Source: Streptomyces griseorubiginosus
GTDB taxonomy: Bacteria > Actinomycetota > Actinomycetes > Streptomycetales > Streptomycetaceae
DNA: 64,000 nt
Direction of reading: 5' to 3'
NCBI RefSeq assembly: GCF_001514195.1
Contig: NZ_KQ948739.1
Span: 454,958 to 518,957, forward strand
In this document: positions 48,828 to 57,124 of the stretch, in pieces
How the letters are laid out: each line of letters begins with the position of its first letter
Position numbering within the stretch: the stretch's first letter is position 1
Translations under genes and position numbers: made by a program
Notes under the pieces: model-generated
Databases searched by the model: none
What the model was told of the DNA's origin: nothing
What the model saw: the letters and a program-made list of their open reading frames with translations, nothing else

Positions 48828-50459
48828 ATGGACAGCGCTACGAACAGCGGATTCGACACCCAGGGCGCCGGGATCACCGTGCAGCGCGCGCTGGAGCTGC
48901 CCGGGCTGCGCAGCGGGCTCCCGGAGATCCTCGCGGGCGCGGACCGGCTGCACCGGAGCGTGCGCTGGGTGCACGCGGGCGAGGTGCCGAACATCGCCTC
49001 CCTGCTGAAGGGCGGGGAGCTGCTGCTGACCACCGGCTACGGGCTCGGCACCCGGCCCGCCGAACAGCGCGCGTTCGTGCGCACCCTGGCCGAGCGCGGT
49101 ATCGCGGCCCTGGTCGTGGAGCTGGGCCCGCGCTTCACCCGGCTGCCCGCGGCCCTCGTCGACACGGCCCGGGCGACCGGCCTGCCGCTCGTCCAGCTGC
49201 ACCGCGAGGTGCCGTTCGTGACGGTCACCGAGGAGATCCACACCGAGATCGTCAACGGCCACTACGCCCTGCTCCAGCGGGCGGAGGAGGTGCACCGGCG
49301 CTGCACGGAGGCCCTGCTGGGCGGCGGCGGGGTGCCGCAGGTCCTCGGCACCCTCTCCGACTTCGGCGGCAACCCGGTGTTCCTGGAGACGACCGACGGC
49401 AGGCTCCTGTACGCCGCCGGGGCCGGGCCCGAGGGCGCCGACCCCCTCCAGGTCTGGGAGGGGCTGCGCGGCCAGCACAAGGACACACCACCGGCGGGAT
49501 CGGTCCTGGTGGACGTGCCCGGGGGCGGCCCCGGCACGGGGTCGGTGCGGGCGCGGCTCGTGCTGCTGCCCGTGCGGGGGCCGATGGGCCCGGTGCACCG
49601 GATGGCGGCGGAACGGGCCGCGGGCATCCTCGCGGTCGTCCTGATGCAGGCCCGCCAGGAGGAGGAGCTGGCGGCCCGCGGGCGCGGCGACTTCCTGACC
49701 GATCTCGCGGAGGGCCGGATCACCACCGAGGACGCCCCCGCGCAGGCGCGCGTGCTGGGCTTCAGACCGGGCGGCGGCCCGCTGCTGCCCATCGTGATGC
49801 ACCTGGGCTCCTCGGGCGGCGGCTGGACGGCACTGGCCCGCGCGCTCTCCGAGGAGCTGGCCTCGCTCGGCGTGCCGGTCCTGCTCGGCGTACGGCCCGT
49901 GGAGGGCCGGGTCCTGGTCCTGCTCGGGCTGCGCTCGGAGTCGGAGCGGCAGGCGGTGTCGGACAAGGTCGCGGCGGCGCTGCGGGCGGGCCTGGAGCGG
50001 GCCGGGATGCGGCGGCCGGGCGCCCAGCCGCCCGTGGTCGTGGTCGCCGCGGCGGGCAGCTGGACGGCGGCCTCGGCAGGCCTGCGGCACGCGGCGGAGA
50101 CGGCGACGGCGGCCCAGGGCCTGCCGGACCGCCCCTGGTACGACGCCCGCCGCCTCGACATCGACCTGCTGCTGTGGCGGCTGCGCGACCACCCGGACCT
50201 GGCGGCCTTCGTGGACCGGGCCATCGGCCCCCTGCGCGCCCACGACGACCGCTCCAAGCCGCCGCTGCTGCCCACCCTCCAGACCTACCTCGCGCACGCG
50301 GGCCGCAAGGCGGAGACGGCCCGCGAGCTCCATCTGAACCGGCAGACCCTCTACAACCGCCTCGCCCGCATCGGGGAGTTGCTCGGCACGGACCTCGACG
50401 ACCCGCAGACGGTCCTGGCGTTGAGCCTGGCGCTCCGGGCACGCAGACACGTGCCGTAG
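48828..50459 (+). CDS. PucR-family transcriptional regulator
   Basis: 543 residues. An N-terminal purine-catabolism domain (ITVQRALELPGLRSGLPEILAGADRLHRSVRWVHAGEVPNIASLLKGGELLLTTGYGL) precedes a central region with GGDEF-like variability. A C-terminal PucR HTH follows (LLPTLQTYLAHAGRKAETARELHLNRQTLYNRLARIGELLGTDLDDPQTVLALSLALRAR). PucR proteins activate purine or amine catabolic genes on ligand binding. The target genes are not obvious; the divergent F420-type oxidoreductase (55 bp between starts) is the simplest candidate. Confidence 0.9.
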   Translation: MDSATNSGFDTQGAGITVQRALELPGLRSGLPEILAGADRLHRSVRWVHAGEVPNIASLLKGGELLLTTGYGLGTRPAEQRAFVRTLAERGIAALVVELGPRFTRLPAALVDTARATGLPLVQLHREVPFVTVTEEIHTEIVNGHYALLQRAEEVHRRCTEALLGGGGVPQVLGTLSDFGGNPVFLETTDGRLLYAAGAGPEGADPLQVWEGLRGQHKDTPPAGSVLVDVPGGGPGTGSVRARLVLLPVRGPMGPVHRMAAERAAGILAVVLMQARQEEELAARGRGDFLTDLAEGRITTEDAPAQARVLGFRPGGGPLLPIVMHLGSSGGGWTALARALSEELASLGVPVLLGVRPVEGRVLVLLGLRSESERQAVSDKVAAALRAGLERAGMRRPGAQPPVVVVAAAGSWTAASAGLRHAAETATAAQGLPDRPWYDARRLDIDLLLWRLRDHPDLAAFVDRAIGPLRAHDDRSKPPLLPTLQTYLAHAGRKAETARELHLNRQTLYNRLARIGELLGTDLDDPQTVLALSLALRARRHVP

Positions 50460-50468
50460 CGCTCCTTC

Positions 50469-50543
50469 GGCCCTCAGATCGGCGGGGGCCCTCAGATCGG
50501 CCGGGCCCTCAGGTGGGGCGGGGCCCTCAGATGGGCCGGGGCT
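50469..50543. repeat. 17-18-bp tandem repeats at the 3' end of the GT4 gene
   Basis: Four units of GGCCCTCAGATCGGC-type sequence. The minus-strand stop codon (TCA at 50527-50529) of the glycosyltransferase lies in the last unit, and the array fills the gap to the PucR stop. Confidence 0.85.
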
Positions 50544-51660
50544 GGGTCAACTCGTCGTAGACGCTGAGCACTTGCGCGACGGTCTGGTCCTCGGTGGGCC
50601 AGGTCGCCGCCTGCCGCGTCCCCCGCTCCCGCAGCAGCTCCTGCCGCTCGGGGTCCCCGAGCAGCCGTACGACGGCCCCGGCGAGCGCCTCCGGGTCGCC
50701 GTACGGGACGAGTTCGGCCGCGTCGCCGACGAGTTCGGGGATGCCGCCGACCGCCGTGGCGACCAGCGGCACGCGCGCGTGGAAGGCCTCCTGGGCGAGC
50801 ACGGACCGCGCCTCCAGGCGGCTGGGCAGAAGGGCGAGGTCGGCGGCGGCGAGCAACTCGGCGCTGTCGTCACGGCGTCCGATGAGCCGGACGGGCAACT
50901 CCTCGTCCTCGATACGACTCTGGAGGACCGTCCGCAGCGGCCCCTCCCCGGCGACGACGACCAGCGGCACGGGGTCGAGCCGTCGCCACGCGCGGGCGGC
51001 GTCCAGGAGCGTCTCGTAGCCCTTGTGCCGCTCCAGGGCACCGACCGCGACCAGCAAGGGGCGCCCGGTGGCCCCGAGTTCGGCCCGGAGCTTGGGCCGT
51101 AGCCGGTCGGGGTCCTCCTGTTCGAGGGCCCCGCGCGGCCCGGGCAGGGCCACGGCGGCCAGCCGGGCGTCCCGGGCGCCGGTCCTGCGGGCCCGGTCCA
51201 CGAGCGCCGAGGTGGAGCCGAGGACCACGGCGGCGGCCTTCACGACCCGGCGTTCCAGCAGGCGCACGAAATGGGCCCGGGCACCTTCCGCGTACGCCCG
51301 GTCATGCCAGGTGACGACGAGCGGGGTGCGCCGCCCGCTGAGCGCCAGCACCGCGCGGAACGAGGCGTGCAGGCCGTGGGCGTGCACCAGATCGGCGTCC
51401 GAGCAGGCCGCCCGCAGCACGGCCACGGAGGTGGGGTCACTGCTGCGCGGTACGTGCACGTGTTCGGCGCCGGCCCCGGTGAAGTCGTAGGTGCGATCCG
51501 CCTCGGCGGGGGCGCACACCGTGACCCGCACGCCCCGCGCGACGAGCCCCGAGGTCAGGGAGCGCACATGCGCGCTGCTGCCGGCATTGCCGCCGCCCAG
51601 CACCTGCACGGTGCGCAGCGAGGACTGGCCGTGCGGTGAGTGGCTGCTCACGGGGGTCAC
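50527..51660 (-). CDS. GT4-family glycosyltransferase
   Basis: 377 residues. GT-B fold with N-terminal VQVLGGGNAGSSAHVRSLTSGLVARGVRVTVCAP and DADLVHAHGLHASFRAVLAL, and C-terminal LVAVGALERHKGYETLLDAAR, LVVVAGEGPLRTVLQ, and DLALLPSRLEARSVLAQEAFHARVPLVATAVGGIPELVGD (EX7E-like region). It transfers a sugar from a nucleotide donor to an unknown acceptor. GTG 51660 has GGAG 9 nt upstream. Similar proteins sit upstream of recN in Streptomyces (recalled). The stop lies in a tandem array. Confidence 0.88.
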   Translation of the reverse strand: MTPVSSHSPHGQSSLRTVQVLGGGNAGSSAHVRSLTSGLVARGVRVTVCAPAEADRTYDFTGAGAEHVHVPRSSDPTSVAVLRAACSDADLVHAHGLHASFRAVLALSGRRTPLVVTWHDRAYAEGARAHFVRLLERRVVKAAAVVLGSTSALVDRARRTGARDARLAAVALPGPRGALEQEDPDRLRPKLRAELGATGRPLLVAVGALERHKGYETLLDAARAWRRLDPVPLVVVAGEGPLRTVLQSRIEDEELPVRLIGRRDDSAELLAAADLALLPSRLEARSVLAQEAFHARVPLVATAVGGIPELVGDAAELVPYGDPEALAGAVVRLLGDPERQELLRERGTRQAATWPTEDQTVAQVLSVYDELTQPRPI

Positions 51661-51859
51661 GTGGCCGGGCTCCTGGTTCGGGTCGTGCGGTCACGAGGAA
51701 ACGTACAGAAGTGTCGAGCGGGGGGTGTACCGCGCGCTTCCTACGCGTGATGGGTTCTCTGCCAAGGATGCCAGGACGTACGGGTGTTCCGGGAATGCGG
51801 AGGACGGGGCGCGGGTGCGCACGGCGAGTCGGCGTCCCTCACAAGAGTGACGCACCCGC

Positions 51860-53590
51860 TCACGCGTCCGCGCGAGCCGTCGCCAGCAACTCCTCCGCGT
51901 GTGCCCGGGCCGTCTCCGAGTCCTCCTGGCCGGCGAGCATCCGGGACAGCTCCCGCACCCGCTCCTCGCCCTCCAGCACCTTCACACCGGAGCGGGTGAC
52001 CGACCCGTCGTTGGTCTTCTCGACCAGCAGCTGCCGGTCGGCGAAGGCCGCGACCTGCGGGAGGTGGGTCACCACGACGACCTGCGCGGTCTTCGCGAGC
52101 CGCGCGAGGCGCCGCCCGATCTCGACCGCCGCCTTGCCGCCGACACCGGCGTCGACCTCGTCGAAGAGGTACGTCGGCACGGGGTCGGTCCCCGCGAACA
52201 CGACCTCGACGGCCAGCATCACGCGCGAGAGCTCACCGCCGGACGCGCCCTTGGCGATGGGCCGCGGCGGGGCGCCCGGGTGCGGGGCGAGCAGCAGCTC
52301 GACCTCGTCGACACCGGCCGGTCCGTAGGCGACCGGACGTCCGTCGACCTCCACGCCCTCGGGGTCCTCGGTCTGCCGGATGGCGAAGGACACGCGCGCG
52401 TGGGGCATCGCCAGCGAGGCCAGCTCCGCCGTCACCGCGGCGGCGAACCTCTCGGCGGCCTCCGTCCGCGCGTCCGTCAGCGCCTGCGCGAGCCCGCCCA
52501 GTTCGGCCCTGAGGGCGTCCCGCTCGGCGGTCAGCTCGTCGATCCGCGTGTCGTCGCCGTCCAGTTCGGTGAGCCGCGCGGCACTCTGCTCGGCCCACGT
52601 GATCACGGCGGCGACGTCCTCGCCGTACTTCCGGGTCAGCGCGGTGAGCGCGGCCCGCCGCTCCTCGACGGCGGACAGCCGCAGCGGATCGGCGTCCAGG
52701 TCGTCGGCGTATCCGGCCAGCTCCCCGGCCACGTCGCCCAGCAGGATCCCGATCTCCCCGAGCCGGTCGGCGAGCGCGGAGAGAGCCGGGTCGTGCGACC
52801 GCACGGCTTCCAGGGCCCGCTGGGCGCCCGCCACGAGCGTCGCCGCGTCGATCCCCTCGGGGTCCTCGGGATTGCCCGCGAGCGCGGCGTGAGCGGCCGT
52901 GGCGGCGGACGACAGGGCCTCGGCGTGGCCGAGCCGCTCCGCCTCCTCCGCGAGCTCCACGTCCTCCCCGGCCCGCGGCTCCACGCCGGCGATCTCGTCC
53001 AGCCCGAAGCGCAGCAGATCGGCTTCCTGGGCCCGCTCACGCGCGCGGGTGACGATCTCGTCCAGCTCGACGGTGACGGCCCGCAGCCGCCGGTAGGCCT
53101 CGGTGTACTTGGCCAGCGGCACCGCGACGCCGTCACCGGCGTACCGGTCGAGGGCCTGCCGCTGCCGGTTCAGCTTGAGCAGCCCCTGCTGATCGGTCTG
53201 GCCGTGCACGGCGACCAGCTCGTCGGCGAGCTCGGCCAGCACCCCCACGGGCACCGACCGCCCGCCCAGGTGCGCCCGGGACCGCCCTTCGGCGGAAACG
53301 GTACGGCTGATCAGCAGCGCCCCGTCGTCGAGCTCCGCCCCGGCCTCCTCGGCCCGTACGACGACGGAGTCCCCGGCGGACACGGTGATCCGCCCCTCCA
53401 CGACCGCCTTCTCGGCCCCGATCCGCACGAGCGCCGCGTCAGCCCGCCCGCCGAGCAGCAGACCCAGGCTGGTGACCACCATGGTCTTGCCCGCACCCGT
53501 CTCACCGGTGACAGCGGTGAACCCGGGCGACAGTTCGACGACAGCGTCATCGATGACTCCGAGCGACCGTATCCGCATCTCTTCCAGCAC
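51860..53590 (-). CDS. recN: DNA repair protein RecN
   Basis: 576 residues. SMC-like: Walker A TGETGAGKTMVV (about 30-39), long coiled coil in the middle (about 150-400), signature KGASGGELSRVML, Walker B TYLFDEVDAGVGGKAA and VVVVTHLPQVAAFAD. RecN gathers DNA at double-strand breaks. GTG 53590 has AAGG 8 nt upstream and puts MRIRSLGVIDDA near the start. No LexA-type GAAC-N4-GTTC box was seen; instead a palindrome lies at 53639-53652. nadK and tlyA lie upstream in the same orientation, with the dispersed repeat between. Confidence 0.95.
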   Translation of the reverse strand: MLEEMRIRSLGVIDDAVVELSPGFTAVTGETGAGKTMVVTSLGLLLGGRADAALVRIGAEKAVVEGRITVSAGDSVVVRAEEAGAELDDGALLISRTVSAEGRSRAHLGGRSVPVGVLAELADELVAVHGQTDQQGLLKLNRQRQALDRYAGDGVAVPLAKYTEAYRRLRAVTVELDEIVTRARERAQEADLLRFGLDEIAGVEPRAGEDVELAEEAERLGHAEALSSAATAAHAALAGNPEDPEGIDAATLVAGAQRALEAVRSHDPALSALADRLGEIGILLGDVAGELAGYADDLDADPLRLSAVEERRAALTALTRKYGEDVAAVITWAEQSAARLTELDGDDTRIDELTAERDALRAELGGLAQALTDARTEAAERFAAAVTAELASLAMPHARVSFAIRQTEDPEGVEVDGRPVAYGPAGVDEVELLLAPHPGAPPRPIAKGASGGELSRVMLAVEVVFAGTDPVPTYLFDEVDAGVGGKAAVEIGRRLARLAKTAQVVVVTHLPQVAAFADRQLLVEKTNDGSVTRSGVKVLEGEERVRELSRMLAGQEDSETARAHAEELLATARADA

Positions 53591-53638
53591 GGTGAAGACC
53601 TTACGAGGTCGGGGCGGGAGAGTGCGAGGTGCCCTGTT

Positions 53639-53652
53639 CACTCGGGCGAGTG
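53639..53652. promoter_or_regulatory. Palindrome upstream of recN
   Basis: CACTCG-GG-CGAGTG, perfect 6-bp arms, 49 bp before the recN start. Could be an operator or an RNA hairpin. Confidence 0.3.
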
Positions 53653-53662
53653 GAGGTTCTTC

Positions 53663-53685
53663 AGGGGCGCGGGGAACTGCGCGAC
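53663..53685. repeat. Dispersed 23-bp Streptomyces intergenic repeat, copy 2
   Basis: Identical over 23 bp to 41558-41580 and in the same orientation, again just 3' of a minus-strand gene (nadK stop at 53740). Confidence 0.75.
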
Positions 53686-53739
53686 AAGCCCCCACCGGCC
53701 CGCAGCCCGCCACACTCCGCAACCACCCCCCACAGCCGG

Positions 53740-54645
53740 CTAGTGCGGCGCACCCCTCCATCCAGAGACCGGCAACGCGAACTTCGCCACAAGCCGATCC
53801 GTGAACGAAGCGTGATGCAGCCGAGCCAGCCGCACCGGCACAGCCCCCCGCCGCACCTCGACCCGCGCCCCCGGCGGCAACTCGAAGGTCCGCCGCCCGT
53901 CACACCACAACACCCCCGGAGGGATGTGCGGCAACAACTCCACGGCCAGCACGGAGTTCGGCGAGGTCACCAACGGCTTGGCGAACAGCGCGTGCGCGGA
54001 GATCGGCACCATCAGCAGCGCCTCCACCTCGGGCCACACCACAGGCCCCCCGGCAGAGAACGCGTACGCCGTGGACCCGGTGGGCGTGGACAGCACGATC
54101 CCGTCGCACCCGAACCCCGTCACCGGCCGCCCGTCGATCTCCAGCACGACCTCGAGGAGCTTCTCGGCGCCGGCCTTCTGCACCGCGGCCTCGTTGAGCG
54201 CCCAGTCGGTGTGGACGATGTCCCCGTTCCGGTGAACGACGACATCGACCGTCATCCGCTCCTCGACCTCGTACGCCTTGCTCACCACCCGGTCGACAAC
54301 CTTGTCGAGATCGTCCCGCTCGGCCTCCGCGAGGAATCCGACGCTGCCCAGGTTGACGCCCAGCATCGGCACCCCGGAGGCCCGGGCGAACTCGGCGCCC
54401 CGCAGCAGCGTCCCGTCACCGCCCAGCACGATGAGCAGTTCGCACCCTTCGAGGCACTGCGGTGTCGCCTCCTTGACGAGCTCCACCTCGGGCGGCAGCG
54501 GCAGGTCGGCCGCCTCGTACTCCAGGACGCGCACGCCGATGTCGGAGCGCAGCAGCCCCTTCACCACGAGCTCGGCACTGCGAATGGCCGCGGGCCGCCC
54601 GGTGTGGGCGAGCAGGAAAACAGTACGAGCTCGGTTCTGGCTCAA
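53740..54645 (-). CDS. nadK: NAD kinase
   Basis: 301 residues. Diacylglycerol-kinase-like core: VLGGDGTLLRGAEFAR (GGDGT, 75-79), GVNLGSVGFLAEAE, ALNEAAVQKAGAEKLLEVVL (NE/D motif), GCDGIVLSTPTGSTAYAFSAGGPVVWP. It phosphorylates NAD to NADP. The TTG start at 54645 overlaps the tlyA stop as TTGA, with GGAGGGG 6-8 nt upstream, which decides for this rare start codon. The C-terminus ends VAKFALPVSGWRGAP as in other actinobacterial enzymes. Forms a unit with tlyA. Confidence 0.95.
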   Translation of the reverse strand: MSQNRARTVFLLAHTGRPAAIRSAELVVKGLLRSDIGVRVLEYEAADLPLPPEVELVKEATPQCLEGCELLIVLGGDGTLLRGAEFARASGVPMLGVNLGSVGFLAEAERDDLDKVVDRVVSKAYEVEERMTVDVVVHRNGDIVHTDWALNEAAVQKAGAEKLLEVVLEIDGRPVTGFGCDGIVLSTPTGSTAYAFSAGGPVVWPEVEALLMVPISAHALFAKPLVTSPNSVLAVELLPHIPPGVLWCDGRRTFELPPGARVEVRRGAVPVRLARLHHASFTDRLVAKFALPVSGWRGAPH

Positions 54646-55457
54646 CGCGGCCCCTCCGCAACTGCACGGTCGACATCGGCCGGGTCCAGGGCGGGCGCCC
54701 CGGCACGCAGCCACAGAAAGTATTCGACATTGCCCGAGGGCCCGGGCAGCGGACTGGCCGTGACCCCGTTCACCCCGAGCCCGAGTTCCGCCGCCTTCGC
54801 GGCCACTCCGCGCACGGCCTCCGCCCGCAGCTGCGTGCTCCGTACGACTCCCCCGCTGCCCAGCCGTTCCTTCCCCACCTCGAACTGCGGTTTCACCATC
54901 ATCACCAGATCGGCGTCCGGCTTCACGCACCGCACCAGGGCGGGCAGCACCAGGCCGAGCGGGATGAAGGACAGATCCCCCACGACAAGATCCACTGGTT
55001 CCCCATCGATCGCTTCGAGCGTCAACTCGCGTACGTTCGTACGGTCCTTGACGGTGACGCGTTCATCGCTCCGGAGAGACCACGCGAGTTGGCCGTACCC
55101 GACGTCGACGGCGACCACGTGCGCGGCCCCGGCCCGCAGCAGCACATCGGTGAACCCGCCGGTGGACGCGCCGGCGTCCAGCGCCCGCCGCCCCTCGACG
55201 ACCAGCCCCTGCGGCACGAACGCCTGGAGGGCCCCGGCGAGCTTGTGCCCGCCCCGGGACACGTAGTCGGGGTCACCGTCGTCGCTCTGCACCACGATCG
55301 CGGCCGCGGTCTCCACCTGGGTGGCCGGCTTGGTCGCGACGGTCTTGCCCACGGTGACCCGCCCCGCCGCGATCAGCTGGCTGGCGTGCTCGCGCGAGCG
55401 CGCGAGCTTCCGCCGGACCAGCTCCGCGTCCAGCCGACGGCGTGCGACTCCTGCCAC
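54642..55457 (-). CDS. tlyA: TlyA-type 16S/23S rRNA 2'-O-methyltransferase
   Basis: 271 residues. S4 domain at the start (RRLDAELVRRKLARSREHASQLIAAGRVTVG) and a FtsJ-like SAM domain with ALDAGASTGGFTDVLLRAGAAHVVAVDVGYGQL (SAM site) and LVVGDLSFIPL, MMVKPQFEVGKE. In mycobacteria TlyA methylates 16S C1409 and 23S C1920 and its loss gives capreomycin resistance. GTG 55457 has AGGAG about 11 nt upstream and matches homologues. Coupled to nadK by TTGA. Confidence 0.93.
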   Translation of the reverse strand: MAGVARRRLDAELVRRKLARSREHASQLIAAGRVTVGKTVATKPATQVETAAAIVVQSDDGDPDYVSRGGHKLAGALQAFVPQGLVVEGRRALDAGASTGGFTDVLLRAGAAHVVAVDVGYGQLAWSLRSDERVTVKDRTNVRELTLEAIDGEPVDLVVGDLSFIPLGLVLPALVRCVKPDADLVMMVKPQFEVGKERLGSGGVVRSTQLRAEAVRGVAAKAAELGLGVNGVTASPLPGPSGNVEYFLWLRAGAPALDPADVDRAVAEGPR

Positions 55458-55464
55458 GTTCGGT

Positions 55465-55767
55465 TCAGCTCCTAGTGCCATACGAGGGTGAGGGCGCCCT
55501 CTGGTCGTACGACGGCGAGGGCGCCGGAGGTCCCGGGCGCACGTCGAGCGCGGTCAGCGCGTCGCGCAGCCCCCGGTGTACATCCTCGTACACCTCGATG
55601 TGGCCGTCCGTGGCGAGGTGGTCGGCGTCGCCGAGCCGCTCCAGACCGGCGTCCACCTCGGCGTTGCCGGTGGGGGTCCGGGGCACCTGCAGCGGGGCGG
55701 GGGCGGCCGGGTCGTGGTCGGGTTCGACCGGGACCTCTGGTGAAGGCTCTGGCACCACGTCGTTCAT
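55465..55767 (-). CDS. Small acidic/Pro-rich protein upstream of tlyA
   Basis: 100 residues, no TM or signal. The first half is Pro/Glu/Asp-rich. The middle NAEVDAGLERLGDADHLATDGHIEVYEDVHRGLRDALTALD is a predicted helical segment conserved in Streptomyces tlyA operons, and the end repeats APSPSYDQR/APSPSYGTR. Function unknown. The ATG has TAGCGT 6 nt upstream and no ribosome site (leaderless). It lies 7 bp before tlyA and probably heads the tlyA-nadK-recN unit. Confidence 0.75.
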   Translation of the reverse strand: MNDVVPEPSPEVPVEPDHDPAAPAPLQVPRTPTGNAEVDAGLERLGDADHLATDGHIEVYEDVHRGLRDALTALDVRPGPPAPSPSYDQRAPSPSYGTRS

Positions 55768-55773
55768 GCCCAG

Positions 55774-55801
55774 ACGCTACCCCGAACCCTTGGGGTACCG
55801 T
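55774..55801. promoter_or_regulatory. Divergent pair of leaderless -10 elements
   Basis: Minus strand TAGCGT (55774-55779), 6 nt before ATG 55767. Plus strand TACCGT (55796-55801), 8 nt before ATG 55810. The two promoters share 42 bp, so their polymerases must compete. Confidence 0.55.
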
Positions 55802-55809
55802 CGATCGCG

Positions 55810-56157
55810 ATGGCCACGATCGAGGAGTGCCGCGCCGCACTCGAGAAGCTCTCCGACTCCATGGGCGACGCCGAGGGGGATGTCGCCGCGGCCGCGGCGA
55901 TGGACCGCTCGGTGAGCTGCCGTATCACCGATCTCGACGTCACCTTCGTCGGCCGGATGACGGGCGGCCGGATCGTGGTGCACGACACCGTGCAGGGCCC
56001 TCCGAAGGAGAAGGCCCAGATCCGGCTGACGATGTCCGGCGACGACCTGGTGGCCCTCGTGAACGGCGAGCTGAACTTCGCGAAGGCCTGGGGCTCGGGC
56101 CGGGTGAAGCTGGAGGCGGGCCTGAAGGACCTGTTCCAGCTCAGGAAGCTTCTGTAG
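55810..56157 (+). CDS. SCP2-type sterol/lipid-binding domain protein
   Basis: 115 residues, a single SCP2 domain: VSCRITDLDVTFVGRMTGGRIVV, KAQIRLTMSGDDLVALVNGELNFAKAWGSGRVKLEAGLKDLFQLRKLL (the FxxAWxxGxVxxxG.. end is characteristic). Such domains bind hydrophobic ligands such as acyl-CoA or isoprenoids in a tunnel. No signal peptide, so intracellular. It is leaderless by its TACCGT -10. It converges on the siderophore ATPase with a 5-bp gap. Confidence 0.85.
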   Translation: MATIEECRAALEKLSDSMGDAEGDVAAAAAMDRSVSCRITDLDVTFVGRMTGGRIVVHDTVQGPPKEKAQIRLTMSGDDLVALVNGELNFAKAWGSGRVKLEAGLKDLFQLRKLL

Positions 56158-56162
56158 GGCTT

Positions 56163-56981
56163 TTACGCCTTTTCTACGACTGCCTCCACACGCGCGCGTG
56201 CCTTCCGCGCGGCCGGCACCACCAGCGGTGTCCCCGTCTCCGGGTCGTCGATGACCTGGCAGCGCAGTCCGAACACCTCCTCGACCAGCTCGGCCGTGAC
56301 GATGTCGTTGGGGGCGCCCTCGGCGATGACCTTCCCGCCCTTGAGCGCGATCAGGTGCGTGGCGTACCGGGCCGCGTGGTTGAGGTCGTGCAGGACCGCG
56401 ACCAGGGTGCGGCCCTGCTCCTCGTGCAGTTCGGCGCAGAGGTCGAGGACGTCGATCTGGTGCTGGATGTCGAGGTAGGTGGTCGGCTCGTCGAGGAGCA
56501 GCAGCGGGGTCTGCTGGGCGAGGGCCATGGCGATCCACACCCGCTGACGCTGACCGCCGGACAGCTCGTCGACGTACCGCTCGGCGAGTTCGGCGACCCC
56601 GGTCTGCCGCATGGACTCCTGGACGACCCGCTCGTCCTCGGTGGACCACTGGCGCAGGATGCCCTGGTGCGGGTAGCGGCCACGGCCGACGAGGTCGGCG
56701 ACGGTGATCCCGTCCGGCGCGATCGACGACTGCGGGAGCAGGCCCAGGGTGCGGGCGACCTTCTTCGCCGGCATCGACTGGATGACCTGCCCGTCGAGCA
56801 GCACCTTGCCCTGGCTCGGCCTGAGCATCCGCGACAGGGCGCGCAGGAGCGTGGACTTGCCGCAGGCGTTGGGGCCGACGATCACCGTGAAGGAGTTGTC
56901 GGGTATCTCCACCGACAGCTGCTCGGCGATGACCCGCTGGTCGTAGGCGAGGGTGACGGCGTCGGCGGACAGGCGGTTCAC
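56163..56981 (-). CDS. Siderophore-type ABC ATP-binding protein (FecE/FepC family)
   Basis: 272 residues. VNRLSADAVTLAYDQRVIAEQLSVEIPDNSFTVIVGPNACGKSTLLRALSRML has Walker A GPNACGKST; LSGGQRQRVWIAMALAQQ is the signature; LLLLDEPTTYLD is Walker B. It powers uptake of ferric siderophores or haem. GTG 56981 is chosen: AAGGAG precedes it closely and the encoded start matches homologues. An ATG at 57128, overlapping the permease stop as ATGA, would add 49 residues of mostly Ser-Thr-Pro repeats and cannot be excluded. It is the third gene of an iron-box-controlled operon. Confidence 0.88.
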   Translation of the reverse strand: MNRLSADAVTLAYDQRVIAEQLSVEIPDNSFTVIVGPNACGKSTLLRALSRMLRPSQGKVLLDGQVIQSMPAKKVARTLGLLPQSSIAPDGITVADLVGRGRYPHQGILRQWSTEDERVVQESMRQTGVAELAERYVDELSGGQRQRVWIAMALAQQTPLLLLDEPTTYLDIQHQIDVLDLCAELHEEQGRTLVAVLHDLNHAARYATHLIALKGGKVIAEGAPNDIVTAELVEEVFGLRCQVIDDPETGTPLVVPAARKARARVEAVVEKA

Positions 56982-57018
56982 GGTGCTCCTTGTGCTCCGC
57001 TGGGTGCTGGGGATGTTC

Positions 57019-57117
57019 GGGGTGCTGGGCGTGCCCGGGGTGCTGGGCGTGCCCGGGGTGCTCGGGGTGCTCGGGGTGCTCGGGGTGCTCGGGGTGCTCG
57101 GGGTGCTCGGGGTGCTC
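57019..57117. repeat. 9-bp tandem repeats between permease and ATPase genes
   Basis: Seven perfect GGGGTGCTC units at 57055-57117 preceded by four variant units. Read on the minus strand from ATG 57128 they encode Ser-Thr-Pro/Gly-Thr-Pro triplets. They are either an untranslated spacer or a variable N-terminal extension of the ATPase. Confidence 0.9.
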
Positions 57118-57124
57118 GGGAGGT

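Noticed and set aside
53591..53739. LexA/SOS box for recN
   Set aside because: No GAAC-N4-GTTC palindrome was found upstream of recN; only CACTCG-GG-CGAGTG is present.
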